Shown here in pieces: positions 1 to 8,646 of a DNA stretch of 64,000 nt. Both the position numbers and the translations under genes were made by a program. Under the pieces are notes generated by a model. The model was not told the origin of the DNA, ran no database searches, and saw only the letters and a program-made list of their open reading frames with translations. The stretch is from SZUA-217 sp964194555. Its GTDB lineage: Bacteria > Actinomycetota > Acidimicrobiia > Spongiisociales > ZC4RG35. Location: NCBI GenBank assembly GCA_964194555.1, contig CAXMMT010000005.1, forward strand, positions 1 through 64,000, written 5' to 3'. Each line of letters opens with the position of its first letter. Positions within the stretch are counted from its first letter, which is position 1.

Positions 1-1
1 A

Positions 2-1240
2 CTACAACCCTGCGAGGACCTCCAGAACCCGATCGACCTCCTGGCTGGTGTTGTAGTGGGCAAATCCGATGCGTACCAGGCCTCCCTCGTCGAGAACACC
101 CAACCTGGCCATCACGTTCACCGCGTAGTAGTGACCTGACCACACATAGAGGCCCTCGGCCAGGAGTCGCCCGGCAGCCTCGTCCGGGGGGTATCCGTCA
201 ACGCCGATCGCAAACGTGGAGACGCGGCGATCACCGGCTTCGGGCACGCCATAGAGCCGCACCTTGTCCAGTCCTTCTATCCCGGTCAGGAATTGCCGCG
301 AAAGCCCGGTTTCGTACGCCGAGATGTTCTCGTAGGCCGCCAGAAGGGAGGCCCGACGGGTATCTCGGCCTCCACCAAGACCGGCGATGTAATCAACGGC
401 TGCCGTCACGGCAGCGATCGACTCGAAGCTCTGTGTCCCGGTCTCCCACTTTCCCGGCGGATCCGACGGTGCCGGCCGGACCCTGTAAGCGTCGAGGGCG
501 ACCAGATGATCGATCCGTCCGAACAGAACCCCGACATGTGGCCCGAAGAACTTGTAGGCCGAGACGGCGAGGAAGTCGCAGCCGAGCTCCTCGACGTCGA
601 TTGATCGGTGTGGGCCCGCGTGCACGGCGTCAACGAACACCACGGCACCTGCTTCGTGGGCGGCGACGCTGATCGGGGGAATATCGACCAGAGTCCCCAG
701 AGAGTTGGACGCAAGACAGACTGCGACCAGTCGAACCCGGTCATCGATCAGATCAATGACCGAGCCTGGGTCGAGCACCCCTGTGGTCGAATCGAACTCG
801 GCCACGCGAACTTCGACTCCATGCTCAGCAGCGGCTCGAACCCAGGGTGTGTAGTTGGCATCGTGATCGAGGCTGGTCACGACCATGGCATCGCCCCCGC
901 TCCAGGTGTTGGCCAGGGCCCGGCTCAAGGCGAAGGTGAGGCTGGTCATGTTCTGGCCGAAGACGATCTCCCCGGGGGAGGCATTCAGGAAGTCGGCCAT
1001 CGCGTGGCGACCCGATGCGGTGACATCGTCGGCGGCAATCGAGGCGCCGTATCCGCCACCAAGGTTGCTCACCCCAGCTTCGAGAACCGACGCCATCGCC
1101 TGGATGGCGATCTTCGGCATTTGGGTTCCACCGGGCCCGTCGAGGTAAGCCACCTCCCGTCCGTCTTCTTGCCGGCTGAGAGCAGGAAAATGCCTGCGGA
1201 TCTCCTCAATTGGGGGCATCGGCGAGGGGTTGGCCATCAT
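2..1240 (-). CDS. Cysteine desulfurase-like PLP protein (class V aminotransferase fold), catalytic Cys absent
   Basis: A 412-residue fold-type I PLP enzyme resembling the actinobacterial 'cysteine desulfurase-like' family. The Schiff-base lysine is in SAYKFFGPHVG (near residue 230), and the C-terminus has the family motif RIGFAHYNTSQEVD. Where SufS/NifS enzymes carry the persulfide cysteine (GHHCA), this protein reads SGHYYA, so sulfur transfer from cysteine is doubtful; another PLP reaction is more likely. It is divergent to the nuo operon. Two adjacent ATG codons (1240 and 1237) lie 5 and 8 bases after a TATAGA box (1246-1251) with no Shine-Dalgarno, suggesting leaderless translation. The stop lies at the window edge but the gene is complete. 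Confidence 0.85.
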   Translation of the reverse strand: MMANPSPMPPIEEIRRHFPALSRQEDGREVAYLDGPGGTQMPKIAIQAMASVLEAGVSNLGGGYGASIAADDVTASGRHAMADFLNASPGEIVFGQNMTSLTFALSRALANTWSGGDAMVVTSLDHDANYTPWVRAAAEHGVEVRVAEFDSTTGVLDPGSVIDLIDDRVRLVAVCLASNSLGTLVDIPPISVAAHEAGAVVFVDAVHAGPHRSIDVEELGCDFLAVSAYKFFGPHVGVLFGRIDHLVALDAYRVRPAPSDPPGKWETGTQSFESIAAVTAAVDYIAGLGGGRDTRRASLLAAYENISAYETGLSRQFLTGIEGLDKVRLYGVPEAGDRRVSTFAIGVDGYPPDEAAGRLLAEGLYVWSGHYYAVNVMARLGVLDEGGLVRIGFAHYNTSQEVDRVLEVLAGL

Positions 1241-1303
1241 GTGACTCTATATCCTCGGGCGGAAAGCCAGCTTTGCGAATTACTTCACGAGCTGGCCCCG
1301 TTC

Positions 1304-1309
1304 TAAGCT
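1304..1309 (+). promoter_or_regulatory. Putative -10 box of the nuoA-N operon, leaderless
   Basis: TAAGCT ends 7 bases before the GTG of nuoA and there is no Shine-Dalgarno in between. The same TANNNT-N6/7-start layout recurs before at least eight other genes of the window, so transcription probably starts at or next to the start codon. No convincing -35 box is visible. Confidence 0.45.
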
Positions 1310-1316
1310 CCGAATC

Positions 1317-1724
1317 GTGACCTTGGCGGACTATCTCCCCATCGGCCTCATGTTCATCTTGGCCGGCCTATTCGTAGTTGCTTCGCTTGTCATGTCGAAG
1401 ATGGTCAGCCCGGATCGCCCCACTCCGGAGAAACTGGATCCCTATGAGTGCGGAATCGTTCCTGAGGTCGAGTCGACCCAGCGTTTCCCGGTGAAGTTCT
1501 ATCTGGTTGCGATGCTGTTTGTCATCTTTGACGTGGAGATCATTTTCCTTTTCGCATGGGCGTCCATCTGGACGTCATTGGGTTGGTATGGCGTGGCGGC
1601 GATGTTGATTTTCACGTTCTTCGTTGCGGAGACGCTGATGTACGTCTGGAAGCGTGGTGCGCTCGACTGGAACGTCAAGCGGCGGGCCCGCTATGCCCCA
1701 CAAGACAGCCGCGAGGCGGCCTAG
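1317..1724 (+). CDS. nuoA: NADH-quinone oxidoreductase subunit A (complex I, copy 1)
   Basis: A 135-residue membrane subunit with three transmembrane helices; it helps shape the quinone-channel entrance of complex I. Family signatures visible are KLDPYECGIVPEVESTQRFPVKFYLVAMLFVIFD (given here only as a region, residues about 40-75) with the conserved Cys and FDVE acidic pair. It is the first gene of a 14-subunit operon. The GTG start follows a TAAGCT box at leaderless spacing. Its TAG stop is part of the CTAG that forms the left edge of a repeated element (1721-1890), which separates it from nuoB. Confidence 0.95.
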   Translation: MTLADYLPIGLMFILAGLFVVASLVMSKMVSPDRPTPEKLDPYECGIVPEVESTQRFPVKFYLVAMLFVIFDVEIIFLFAWASIWTSLGWYGVAAMLIFTFFVAETLMYVWKRGALDWNVKRRARYAPQDSREAA

Positions 1725-1890
1725 TGCCCCCCGACGCAAATACGATGACCTTTCGACGGACAGATGACGCCGCTCGCGGTTTCCTCGTCCTCGACGCACC
1801 GCCCAGGGTGGCCAACGTCGTCGCGTCCTGGCGAGACGACGCCCCTGTCTCGCCGAAACATGCGACCGTATTTACGTTGGAGAGCACTTA
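1721..1890. repeat. CTAG-bounded inverted-repeat element, copy A (between nuoA and nuoB)
   Basis: Terminal inverted repeats of 22 bases match at 18 positions: AGTGCCCCCCGACGCAAATA at the left edge, and at the right edge the complement of AGTGCTCTCCAACGTAAATA. The left flank is CTAG and the right flank CTTA. The core at 1782-1801 (TCCTCGTCCTCGACGCAC) is shared with the copies at 32.9, 10.4 and 60.0 kb; this copy lies in the same orientation as the 32.9-kb one. An internal stem pairs CTCGC (1773-1777) with GCGAG (1831-1835). The element provides the nuoA stop codon and, in its right arm, GGAG (1879-1882), 8 bases before the nuoB ATG. It contains no credible ORF. Confidence 0.75.
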
Positions 1891-2358
1891 ATGGCGACCA
1901 CCCCTCCGGGCAATCTTCTCATGACCACCGTGGAGAGGGCTGCCAACTGGTCCCGAACACGGTCGATGTGGCCGGTGACCTTCGGCCTGGCCTGTTGCGC
2001 CATCGAGATGATGGCGACAGGCGCCGCCCACTACGACCTCGCCCGCTTTGGAATGGAGGTGTTCAGGGCCTCACCGAGACAGGCAGACCTGATGATCGTT
2101 GCAGGCAGGGTCAGCCAGAAGATGGCCCCGGTTCTCCGACAGGTCTACGGCCAGATGCCTGATCCAAAATGGGTCATATCGATGGGGGCTTGCGCATCGA
2201 GTGGCGGCATGTTCAATAACTATGCCCTGGTTCAGGGAGTGGATCAGATCGTACCGGTCGATATCTACGTTCCCGGATGCCCGCCGGGCCCCCAAAGCCT
2301 GATGCATGGCATTCTCACACTTCACGACAAGATCATGGCCGGGGAGATCAAGCGATGA
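1891..2358 (+). CDS. nuoB: NADH-quinone oxidoreductase subunit B (complex I, copy 1)
   Basis: A 155-residue peripheral-arm subunit that binds the terminal cluster N2, which reduces quinone. The tandem cysteines are in GLACCAIEMM, followed by the third and fourth ligands in SMGACASSGG and PGCPPGPQ. The ATG directly abuts the right end of the repeated element, whose GGAG serves as its ribosome-binding site. The stop overlaps the nuoC start (ATGA). Confidence 0.96.
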   Translation: MATTPPGNLLMTTVERAANWSRTRSMWPVTFGLACCAIEMMATGAAHYDLARFGMEVFRASPRQADLMIVAGRVSQKMAPVLRQVYGQMPDPKWVISMGACASSGGMFNNYALVQGVDQIVPVDIYVPGCPPGPQSLMHGILTLHDKIMAGEIKR

Positions 2359-2828
2359 TTCCCGTCTTCGAAACCCTTTCCGGTCAGTTCGATCAGGTCG
2401 TCTGGGTGCAATCTCATGGCCAGGACGTTGTCCGCGTTCCGGTTGTCGATTGGTATGCGTTCGCAGAGGCGGCCAAGGGCCAAGGCTTCGAAGTGTGCGC
2501 CGACGTTACGGCAGTCGACTGGATGCGCATGCGGCCCGATCGCTTCGAGGTCATAGCCAGTTTGCTGTCGATGAGTCTCGGCGCTCGGCTGCGGATGAGC
2601 ACGACGGTGGGCCGAGACGAGCCGTCCGTTGCGTCCTTGACCCCACTGTGGCCTGGAGCCGGGTTCGCCGAGCGCGAGGTGTATGACATGTTCGGAATCA
2701 ACTTCGAAGACCACCCCGACCTGACCCGAATCCTGATGCCTGATGACTGGGTGGGGCATCCACTTCGCAAAGACTTCGGTGTCGGCTCGGTCCCCGTCCA
2801 ATTCAAAGCCTCGCATCAGGTGGAGTGA
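2355..2828 (+). CDS. nuoC: NADH-quinone oxidoreductase subunit C (complex I, copy 1)
   Basis: A 157-residue peripheral subunit at the membrane-arm junction. The conserved EREVYDMFGINFEDHPDLTR region and the LMPDDWVGHPLRKDF tail identify it. The ATG at 2355 overlaps the nuoB TGA, the usual coupling in this operon, so the longer in-frame reading that begins inside nuoB is not used. It is separate from nuoD, not fused as in enteric bacteria. Confidence 0.95.
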   Translation: MIPVFETLSGQFDQVVWVQSHGQDVVRVPVVDWYAFAEAAKGQGFEVCADVTAVDWMRMRPDRFEVIASLLSMSLGARLRMSTTVGRDEPSVASLTPLWPGAGFAEREVYDMFGINFEDHPDLTRILMPDDWVGHPLRKDFGVGSVPVQFKASHQVE

Positions 2829-2829
2829 G

Positions 2830-4185
2830 ATGAGCGACGAGACAAACGACCCACGGACCGAGATCGTGGACCTGTGGGTCGCCGGTTCCGAAGAGCCAGA
2901 GTTTCAGCCGACAGACGAGGGCGCTCAAGAGATTTCAGCCGAGGAGACGCCCGATCGGCTCGACGTCCAGTTCGGGAGGGTCATCGACGACGATTACCTG
3001 TATGACGATGATGTCGCCGAGGACGAGCGGGTGATCGTCAACATGGGTCCGCAGCACCCATCCACTCACGGTGTCCTTCGACTCCAGCTCGAGCTCGAGG
3101 GCGAGGTCATCCGCCGCACGAAGCCAATCATCGGTTATCTCCACACTGGAATGGAAAAGACCGCGGAGGAGCTCACTTTCGGTCAGGGCCCCACCAACGT
3201 GACCCGGATGGATTACCTGGCCCCCTTTCATGGGGAACTCGCCTATTCGCTTGCCGTCGAGCAACTGCTCGACATAGAAGTGCCGCCCCGTGCAGCGGCG
3301 ATCCGGGTGCTGATGACGGAGCTGAATCGCATCACGTCCCACCTGGTGGCGCTGGCCACCAACGGCATGGATATCGGTGCGCTGTCGATGATGATCTACG
3401 GGTTTCGGGAGCGGGAGTCCATCCTCGCCTTCTTCGAGAAGACCACCGGTCTTCGGATGAATCACAACTACATTCGACCCGGAGGTGTCGCCGCTGATCT
3501 GGCGCCAGGCTGGAAGGACGATGTCGGTGGGATCCTGAAGGACTTTCCGCGGCGTATCGATCAGTACGACGACCTGCTCAAAGAGAACCCGATTTGGCTG
3601 TCGCGAACCAAGGATGTGGGTGTCATCTCGTCGGAAGAGGCCATCGCATTCAGCATCACAGGTCCGGCCCTCCGGGCCGCAGGTGTCGACTGGGATCTTC
3701 GCAAGGCGTTTCCGTACTCCGGCATCGAGAACTACGAGTTCGAGGTGCCACTGGGGGAGAACGGTGACGTCTATGACCGGTATCGGGTGCGAATCGACGA
3801 GATGTGGGAGTCGCTGAAAATCGTCGAACAGGTGATGGATGCGATGCCAAAGGGTGACTACCGGGTTGGAGACCGCAAAATCACACCACCACCGCGAGCC
3901 CGAATAGATGAGTCGATGGAGGCGTTGATTCACCACTTCAAGCTCTTCACCGAGGGGTTCAAGGTTCCACCCGGAGAGACTTATGCCGCAGTGGAGTCGC
4001 CCCGTGGCGAGCTGGGCTGCTACCTGGTCTCCGATGGTGAGGCCATTCCTTATCGGATGCACACCAGAGCACCCTCCTTCTACAACCTCCAGGCGTTGCC
4101 CATCGCCATGGCGGACAGTCTCATGGCCGACACCGTCGCCACCATCGCGTCGATGGATCCGGTAATGGGTGACGTCGACCGATGA
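2830..4185 (+). CDS. nuoD: NADH-quinone oxidoreductase subunit D (complex I, copy 1), acidic N-terminal extension
   Basis: This is the 49-kDa subunit, which forms the quinone-binding pocket with NuoB. Here it has 451 residues. The core begins at VNMGPQHPSTHGVLRL (about residue 68) and ends with the family signature MGDVDR. The first 65 or so residues are not shared with the second copy (27.3 kb) and are very acidic (many D/E, for example VIDDDYLYDDDVAEDE). GGAG at 2822-2825 precedes the ATG. The stop overlaps nuoE (ATGA). Confidence 0.95.
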   Translation: MSDETNDPRTEIVDLWVAGSEEPEFQPTDEGAQEISAEETPDRLDVQFGRVIDDDYLYDDDVAEDERVIVNMGPQHPSTHGVLRLQLELEGEVIRRTKPIIGYLHTGMEKTAEELTFGQGPTNVTRMDYLAPFHGELAYSLAVEQLLDIEVPPRAAAIRVLMTELNRITSHLVALATNGMDIGALSMMIYGFRERESILAFFEKTTGLRMNHNYIRPGGVAADLAPGWKDDVGGILKDFPRRIDQYDDLLKENPIWLSRTKDVGVISSEEAIAFSITGPALRAAGVDWDLRKAFPYSGIENYEFEVPLGENGDVYDRYRVRIDEMWESLKIVEQVMDAMPKGDYRVGDRKITPPPRARIDESMEALIHHFKLFTEGFKVPPGETYAAVESPRGELGCYLVSDGEAIPYRMHTRAPSFYNLQALPIAMADSLMADTVATIASMDPVMGDVDR

Positions 4186-4805
4186 GTTTTTGGACCGAAA
4201 GCACCCAGGAGCGAGCCAATGAGATCATCGCCCGCTACCCGGAGAAACGGTCGGCGGTCATGCACCTGCTGTATCTGGCAATGGCCGAAGAGGGCCACCT
4301 GACCGATGCGGGCATGGAGGAAGTGGCCCGCTGGTGTGAGATCACGCCGGCCCAGGTTCGGGCGGTCGCCAGCTTCTACACGATGTTCAAACGAGAGCGA
4401 ACTGGGCGGTACCTGGTTTCCTGCTGCACCTCCATCACATGCATGCTTCTCGACGGTGACGAGGTTCTGGCAGCCGTCGAAGACGAGTCCGGTGTTCCCC
4501 ACGGAGAGACTGATGATGAGGGCATGCTCTCGGTCGAGCACGTCGAGTGCATCGGCGCCTGCGGCGGTGCTCCCGCTGTTCAGGTCAACTACGAACTGAT
4601 CGAGGGTGTATCACCGACTCAGGCGCGGGAGTTGGTCCGGTGGCTGAAGAGAGCCCGCCCCGAAGTGGTGAACTCCGACGAGATGCAGGAACTCTTCGGA
4701 GCCAGACGCAGCTTCGACTGGGGTATCAGCGAGGAACACGGTGCAATCGGCCCCTACCCGGCCTTTCAGCCCCTGGGAACCGTCGGCAGCGAGGTGCGGG
4801 AGTGA
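4182..4805 (+). CDS. nuoE: NADH-quinone oxidoreductase subunit E (24 kDa, [2Fe-2S] N1a)
   Basis: A 207-residue thioredoxin-fold subunit of the NADH-oxidising module. The four ligands of cluster N1a are visible as C-x4-C in CCTSITC and C-x3-C in CIGACGGAP. The N-terminal helical part (ERANEIIARYPEKRSAVMHLLYLA) is typical. It belongs to the E-F-G input module, present only in this operon and not in the copy at 25.9 kb. Its start overlaps nuoD and its stop overlaps nuoF (GTGA). Confidence 0.95.
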   Translation: MSFWTESTQERANEIIARYPEKRSAVMHLLYLAMAEEGHLTDAGMEEVARWCEITPAQVRAVASFYTMFKRERTGRYLVSCCTSITCMLLDGDEVLAAVEDESGVPHGETDDEGMLSVEHVECIGACGGAPAVQVNYELIEGVSPTQARELVRWLKRARPEVVNSDEMQELFGARRSFDWGISEEHGAIGPYPAFQPLGTVGSEVRE

Positions 4806-6214
4806 CGACGCCTCTGTTGATCACACAGCGGATGACAGACCATCCGGGCGACTCGCACACCATCGTCAGGTATGAGTCCACCGGTGGCTACACACAGGGC
4901 AAGCGTGCCCTCGGGCTGACCCGCGACGAGCTCGTCGAGGAGATCAAGACGTCCGGTCTACTTGGACGCGGGGGTGCCGCGTTCCCGGCCGGCCTCAAGT
5001 GGAGCTTTCTGGCCCCGGAACGGCCTGCCTATCTCGTCGTCAACGCCGATGAGTCCGAGCCCGGGACGTTCAAGGACCGTCAGCTCCTGGAGCGTGATCC
5101 CCACCAGATGATCGAGGGGATGATCATCACCTCGATCGCCAACGAAGTTCATCATGCATTTGTCTACATAAGGGGCGAGTACGCCAAACCCGCTCGCAGG
5201 GTCCAGAGCGCTGTCGACGAGGCGTATGCAAAGGGTTATCTCGGCGGGGGGATCTTCGGGTCTGACTACGACTTGGAGGTAACAGTTCATCTCGGCGGCG
5301 GGGCGTACATCTGCGGCGAGGAAACCGCTCTCATCAACTCGCTCGAAGGCAAGCGGGGAGAGCCGAGGCTGAAGCCCCCTTACTTCCCGGCGGCAAAGGG
5401 TCTCTACATGATGCCCACCATCGTCAACAACGTCGAGACCATCTCGAACTTGCCTCATATCCTGGCGATGGGAGGCGGCGAATACTCGAAAGTAGGTGAC
5501 AGTGCCGATACCGGCACCTTCATGACGTCGCTGTCGGGGCATGTCAACCGTCCCGGGAATTACGAGTTGGCACACGGGATCACGTGGCGCGAGCTGATCT
5601 ACGAGATCGGGGGTGGAATCCCCGATGACAAGCAGCTCAAAGCCTGGATCCCCGGTGGCGCCTCAGCCCCCTGGTTCATCCCGGAGAAGCACCTCGACCT
5701 GGAGATCACCAAGGACGCCACCGCGGCCGCAGGATCCATGCTGGGATCCGGAGCTGTCATCGTCATGGACGAGGACACCTGCATGGTCAGAGCAGCTGAA
5801 CGTTTGGTTCGGTTCTTCGCACACGAATCATGTGGTCAGTGCACCCCCTGTCGCGAGGGGGCGACCTGGCTGGAGATGATCCTGGCACGCATCGAGGAGG
5901 GCCAAGGTCGGGCGGTTGACCTCGATCTTCTGGTTGACGTCTCCGATGGCATCAGCATCGGTCTGGCCTGGCCGCCCAAGATGACGACGATCTGCCCTCT
6001 TGGCCCATCGGCGGTCTCACCGATCATCGCCCTCAGGGACTACTTCCGCGACGAGGTCGACGCCCACGTCGCCAACGGTGGTTGTCCTCTGAAATCTGGG
6101 GGGGCGACCCCCCAGACCCCCCGTTCGCCCAGCATCGAGAGGACTTTCGATGACGGGCGATCTTTCGACCAAGACCAGCCCGACCCAGATCGCGTTGGAG
6201 GGGAGCAAGAGTGA
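4802..6214 (+). CDS. nuoF: NADH-quinone oxidoreductase subunit F (51 kDa, FMN and NADH site)
   Basis: A 470-residue NADH-oxidising flavoprotein. It shows the glycine-rich nucleotide/FMN motif GRGGAAFPAGLKW, the FMN-site ADESEPGTFKDR, the ICGEETALINSLEGKRGEPR region, and the 4Fe-4S N3 ligands in ESCGQCTPCREG plus the later TICPLGPSA cysteine. The GTG at 4802 overlaps the nuoE stop. After the usual end (around GGCPLKSGG) there is a polar tail of about 40 residues rich in Pro, Asp and Gln. Confidence 0.95.
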   Translation: MTTPLLITQRMTDHPGDSHTIVRYESTGGYTQGKRALGLTRDELVEEIKTSGLLGRGGAAFPAGLKWSFLAPERPAYLVVNADESEPGTFKDRQLLERDPHQMIEGMIITSIANEVHHAFVYIRGEYAKPARRVQSAVDEAYAKGYLGGGIFGSDYDLEVTVHLGGGAYICGEETALINSLEGKRGEPRLKPPYFPAAKGLYMMPTIVNNVETISNLPHILAMGGGEYSKVGDSADTGTFMTSLSGHVNRPGNYELAHGITWRELIYEIGGGIPDDKQLKAWIPGGASAPWFIPEKHLDLEITKDATAAAGSMLGSGAVIVMDEDTCMVRAAERLVRFFAHESCGQCTPCREGATWLEMILARIEEGQGRAVDLDLLVDVSDGISIGLAWPPKMTTICPLGPSAVSPIIALRDYFRDEVDAHVANGGCPLKSGGATPQTPRSPSIERTFDDGRSFDQDQPDPDRVGGEQE

Positions 6215-8646
6215 CATCGGAGAAAGCCGTCGTCACAGTCACCGTCAACGGTGTGGAGGGTCAGACCCCCGCCGGTGGGCTCCTGATCAAGGCGGCACAG
6301 GACGAGGGCACTTATATCCCGCGGTTTTGCTGGCACGAGCGAATGAGCCCCGTCGGCATGTGCCGGATGTGTCTCGTCGAGATCGAGACCCCTCGGGGCC
6401 CGATGATGGTGACGGCCTGCACAACGACGGTCGCGGACGGAATGGTTGTCGACACGGAGAGCGAAGAGGTCAAGAAGGCTCAGGAGGCGATCCTCGAGTT
6501 TCTTCTCGCCAATCACCCCCTGGACTGCCCCGTGTGCGACAAGGGCGGCGAGTGCCCGCTTCAGGATCAAGCTGTTGCCTACGGGCCCGGTGAGAGTCGA
6601 TTCGTCGAGATCAAGCGCTCATACGAGAAGCCAATCCCCATCTCAGAACTCGTATTGCTCGACCGGGAGCGCTGCATTCTGTGTGCTCGATGCACGCGTT
6701 TCTCCGACGAGATCTCAGGCGACCCGCTGATCGAGTTCCAGCACCGAGGCAATACCACCGAAGTCAATACCTTCCCGAACTTGCCGTTCTCGTCCTACTT
6801 CTCGGGCAACACCGTCCAGATATGCCCGGTCGGCGCACTCACCGCAAAGCCGTATCGGTTCAGGGCACGGCCGTGGGATCTTCAGAAGGTCGAGAGCTCG
6901 TCCCTCCAGGACACCGCACATCCCAGGATCGAAATCCATGCCAGTCAGAACGAGGTGCTCCGCTACACAGGAGTCGACAACGACGCCACCAATCACGGTT
7001 GGCTTTCGGACAAGGCACGATTCGGGTTCGAGTACCTGCGATCCGAGCAACGTCTGACCACTCCGCTGGTTCGGAGGGGTGGCGAGCTGGTAGAGGTCAG
7101 TTGGACCGAGGCAATCGAAATCGCGGCCAGTCGTCTCGATCTGATCAAGGACGAAGACGGGGGAGAGGCCCTTGCGGTCATCGGTGGAGCCCAGGGCACG
7201 AACGAAGATGCCTACGCCATCTCCAAGTTTGCACGGGTGACTCTCGGAACCAACAATGTCGACGCTCGTCTTGACGACGCTCTTGCATCTCACTTCCTTG
7301 CTGCCTCGGTGGATCGGGCCACAATCGACGACCTCGACGACGCCGACACCATCGTTGTCTGGGCACAAGACCTCAAGGAAGAACACCCCACTTTGTATCT
7401 GCGGGTGCGACGGGCGGTACAGGAATTGGGCGCGACCCTCGTTGTGATCCACCCACGAGTGACCGGGCTCGATGACCGGGCCAGTCATAAGCTCATCTAC
7501 CGTCCCGGGGGCGGATATGAACTGCTCGACGAGCTGGCGAATGGCGATCACCCCGAAGTCAGCCATGCGCTTGCCGTCGACAAGGTGGTGGCTTTGGTTG
7601 GCATTGCAAGTCATGCCGACGGGCCACAACTAGCCGAGTCGGTCGCCGCCCTGGTTCGACAGAAAGCCGGCAACACCAAGCTGATGCCGCTGAACAGCCG
7701 GGCCAACACCTATGGAGCTCTTGACATGGGGCTCGCCCCTGATCTGTTGCCGGGGAGGGTCGGTCTCGACTCGATCGGATGCGCCAATCTCGCAGCGTCC
7801 TGGGGCGAGTTTCCTGTAATCGCGGGTAGAGACACCCGCCAGATCCTTCAGGGGTTGGACTCCGGTGATGTCAGAGGCTTGGTGTTGGTCGGCGCCGATC
7901 CGATCAACGACTTGCCTGATCCGTCGGTGGCTATCGATGGTCTGGATGCTGCCGAGTATGTAATCGCCATCGATCTGTTCCTGAATGATTCGAATCGAAA
8001 TGCCGATGTCATTCTGCCGGCTTCCGGTTTCTCAGAGAAAGAGGGAACCGTCACCAATGTCGAGGGACGGGTGCAGAAGGTCAACCAGATTCGGCCCGCT
8101 CCGGGTGGAGCGCGACCCGACTGGGCGATCCTCGATGACATTGCGACCCGGATGGGTGTCTCGCTCGGTCTCGCTTCTGCTGAAACCATTACCAAGGAGA
8201 TCGCAACGGTATCGCCGGCCTATGAGGACCTGACCTGGGACACCCTCGAATGGGATCACCGCGATGGTGTTGTCGTTCCCATCCATGGCGCCCAGGCGAT
8301 CAACCACATACCCGTGGCTCTTCAGGGCTCCAAGGCTCCAAAGGCACCGTTGACCCTCCATGTCGGCAGAGTCATGTACGACAACGGGATTCGGCTCCAA
8401 CACTCTCCATCGCTGCACAAACTCGCTCCGGGCCCTGTTGCTCACCTCAATCCGGGGGATGCCCCGACGATCGGCGCCCAGGACGGCCACATGGTCAAGG
8501 TCGTGACCAATCGTGGGGAAGGTGAATACACCTGTGTCCTCGACGAGGGCACTCCTGGCGGAGTGGTCTTTGTCCCGTTCAACCAGCAGGGCGCATCATC
8601 GCTGGGGGCAGACCCTGTGGTCGAGGTCACGGTGGTGGCCCGGTGA
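6211..8646 (+). CDS. nuoG: NADH-quinone oxidoreductase subunit G (75 kDa, iron-sulfur)
   Basis: An 811-residue electron-wire subunit. The N-terminal ferredoxin domain carries the 2Fe-2S ligands (CWHERMSPVGMCRMCLVE), then the His-Cys motif HPLDCPVCDKGGECPLQ, then the 4Fe-4S motif CILCARCTRFSDE and QICPVGALT. The C-terminal molybdopterin-oxidoreductase-like domain has lost the extra N7 cluster ligands: the region after PWDLQKVES contains no cysteine, and the usual WLCDKGRFG reads WLSDKARFG. The GTG start overlaps nuoF. The stop overlaps nuoH. Confidence 0.95.
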   Translation: MTSEKAVVTVTVNGVEGQTPAGGLLIKAAQDEGTYIPRFCWHERMSPVGMCRMCLVEIETPRGPMMVTACTTTVADGMVVDTESEEVKKAQEAILEFLLANHPLDCPVCDKGGECPLQDQAVAYGPGESRFVEIKRSYEKPIPISELVLLDRERCILCARCTRFSDEISGDPLIEFQHRGNTTEVNTFPNLPFSSYFSGNTVQICPVGALTAKPYRFRARPWDLQKVESSSLQDTAHPRIEIHASQNEVLRYTGVDNDATNHGWLSDKARFGFEYLRSEQRLTTPLVRRGGELVEVSWTEAIEIAASRLDLIKDEDGGEALAVIGGAQGTNEDAYAISKFARVTLGTNNVDARLDDALASHFLAASVDRATIDDLDDADTIVVWAQDLKEEHPTLYLRVRRAVQELGATLVVIHPRVTGLDDRASHKLIYRPGGGYELLDELANGDHPEVSHALAVDKVVALVGIASHADGPQLAESVAALVRQKAGNTKLMPLNSRANTYGALDMGLAPDLLPGRVGLDSIGCANLAASWGEFPVIAGRDTRQILQGLDSGDVRGLVLVGADPINDLPDPSVAIDGLDAAEYVIAIDLFLNDSNRNADVILPASGFSEKEGTVTNVEGRVQKVNQIRPAPGGARPDWAILDDIATRMGVSLGLASAETITKEIATVSPAYEDLTWDTLEWDHRDGVVVPIHGAQAINHIPVALQGSKAPKAPLTLHVGRVMYDNGIRLQHSPSLHKLAPGPVAHLNPGDAPTIGAQDGHMVKVVTNRGEGEYTCVLDEGTPGGVVFVPFNQQGASSLGADPVVEVTVVAR

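Noticed and set aside
2935..4062. A 375-codon open frame antisense to nuoD
   Set aside because: Shadow of a well-supported gene; no start signal and no family resemblance.
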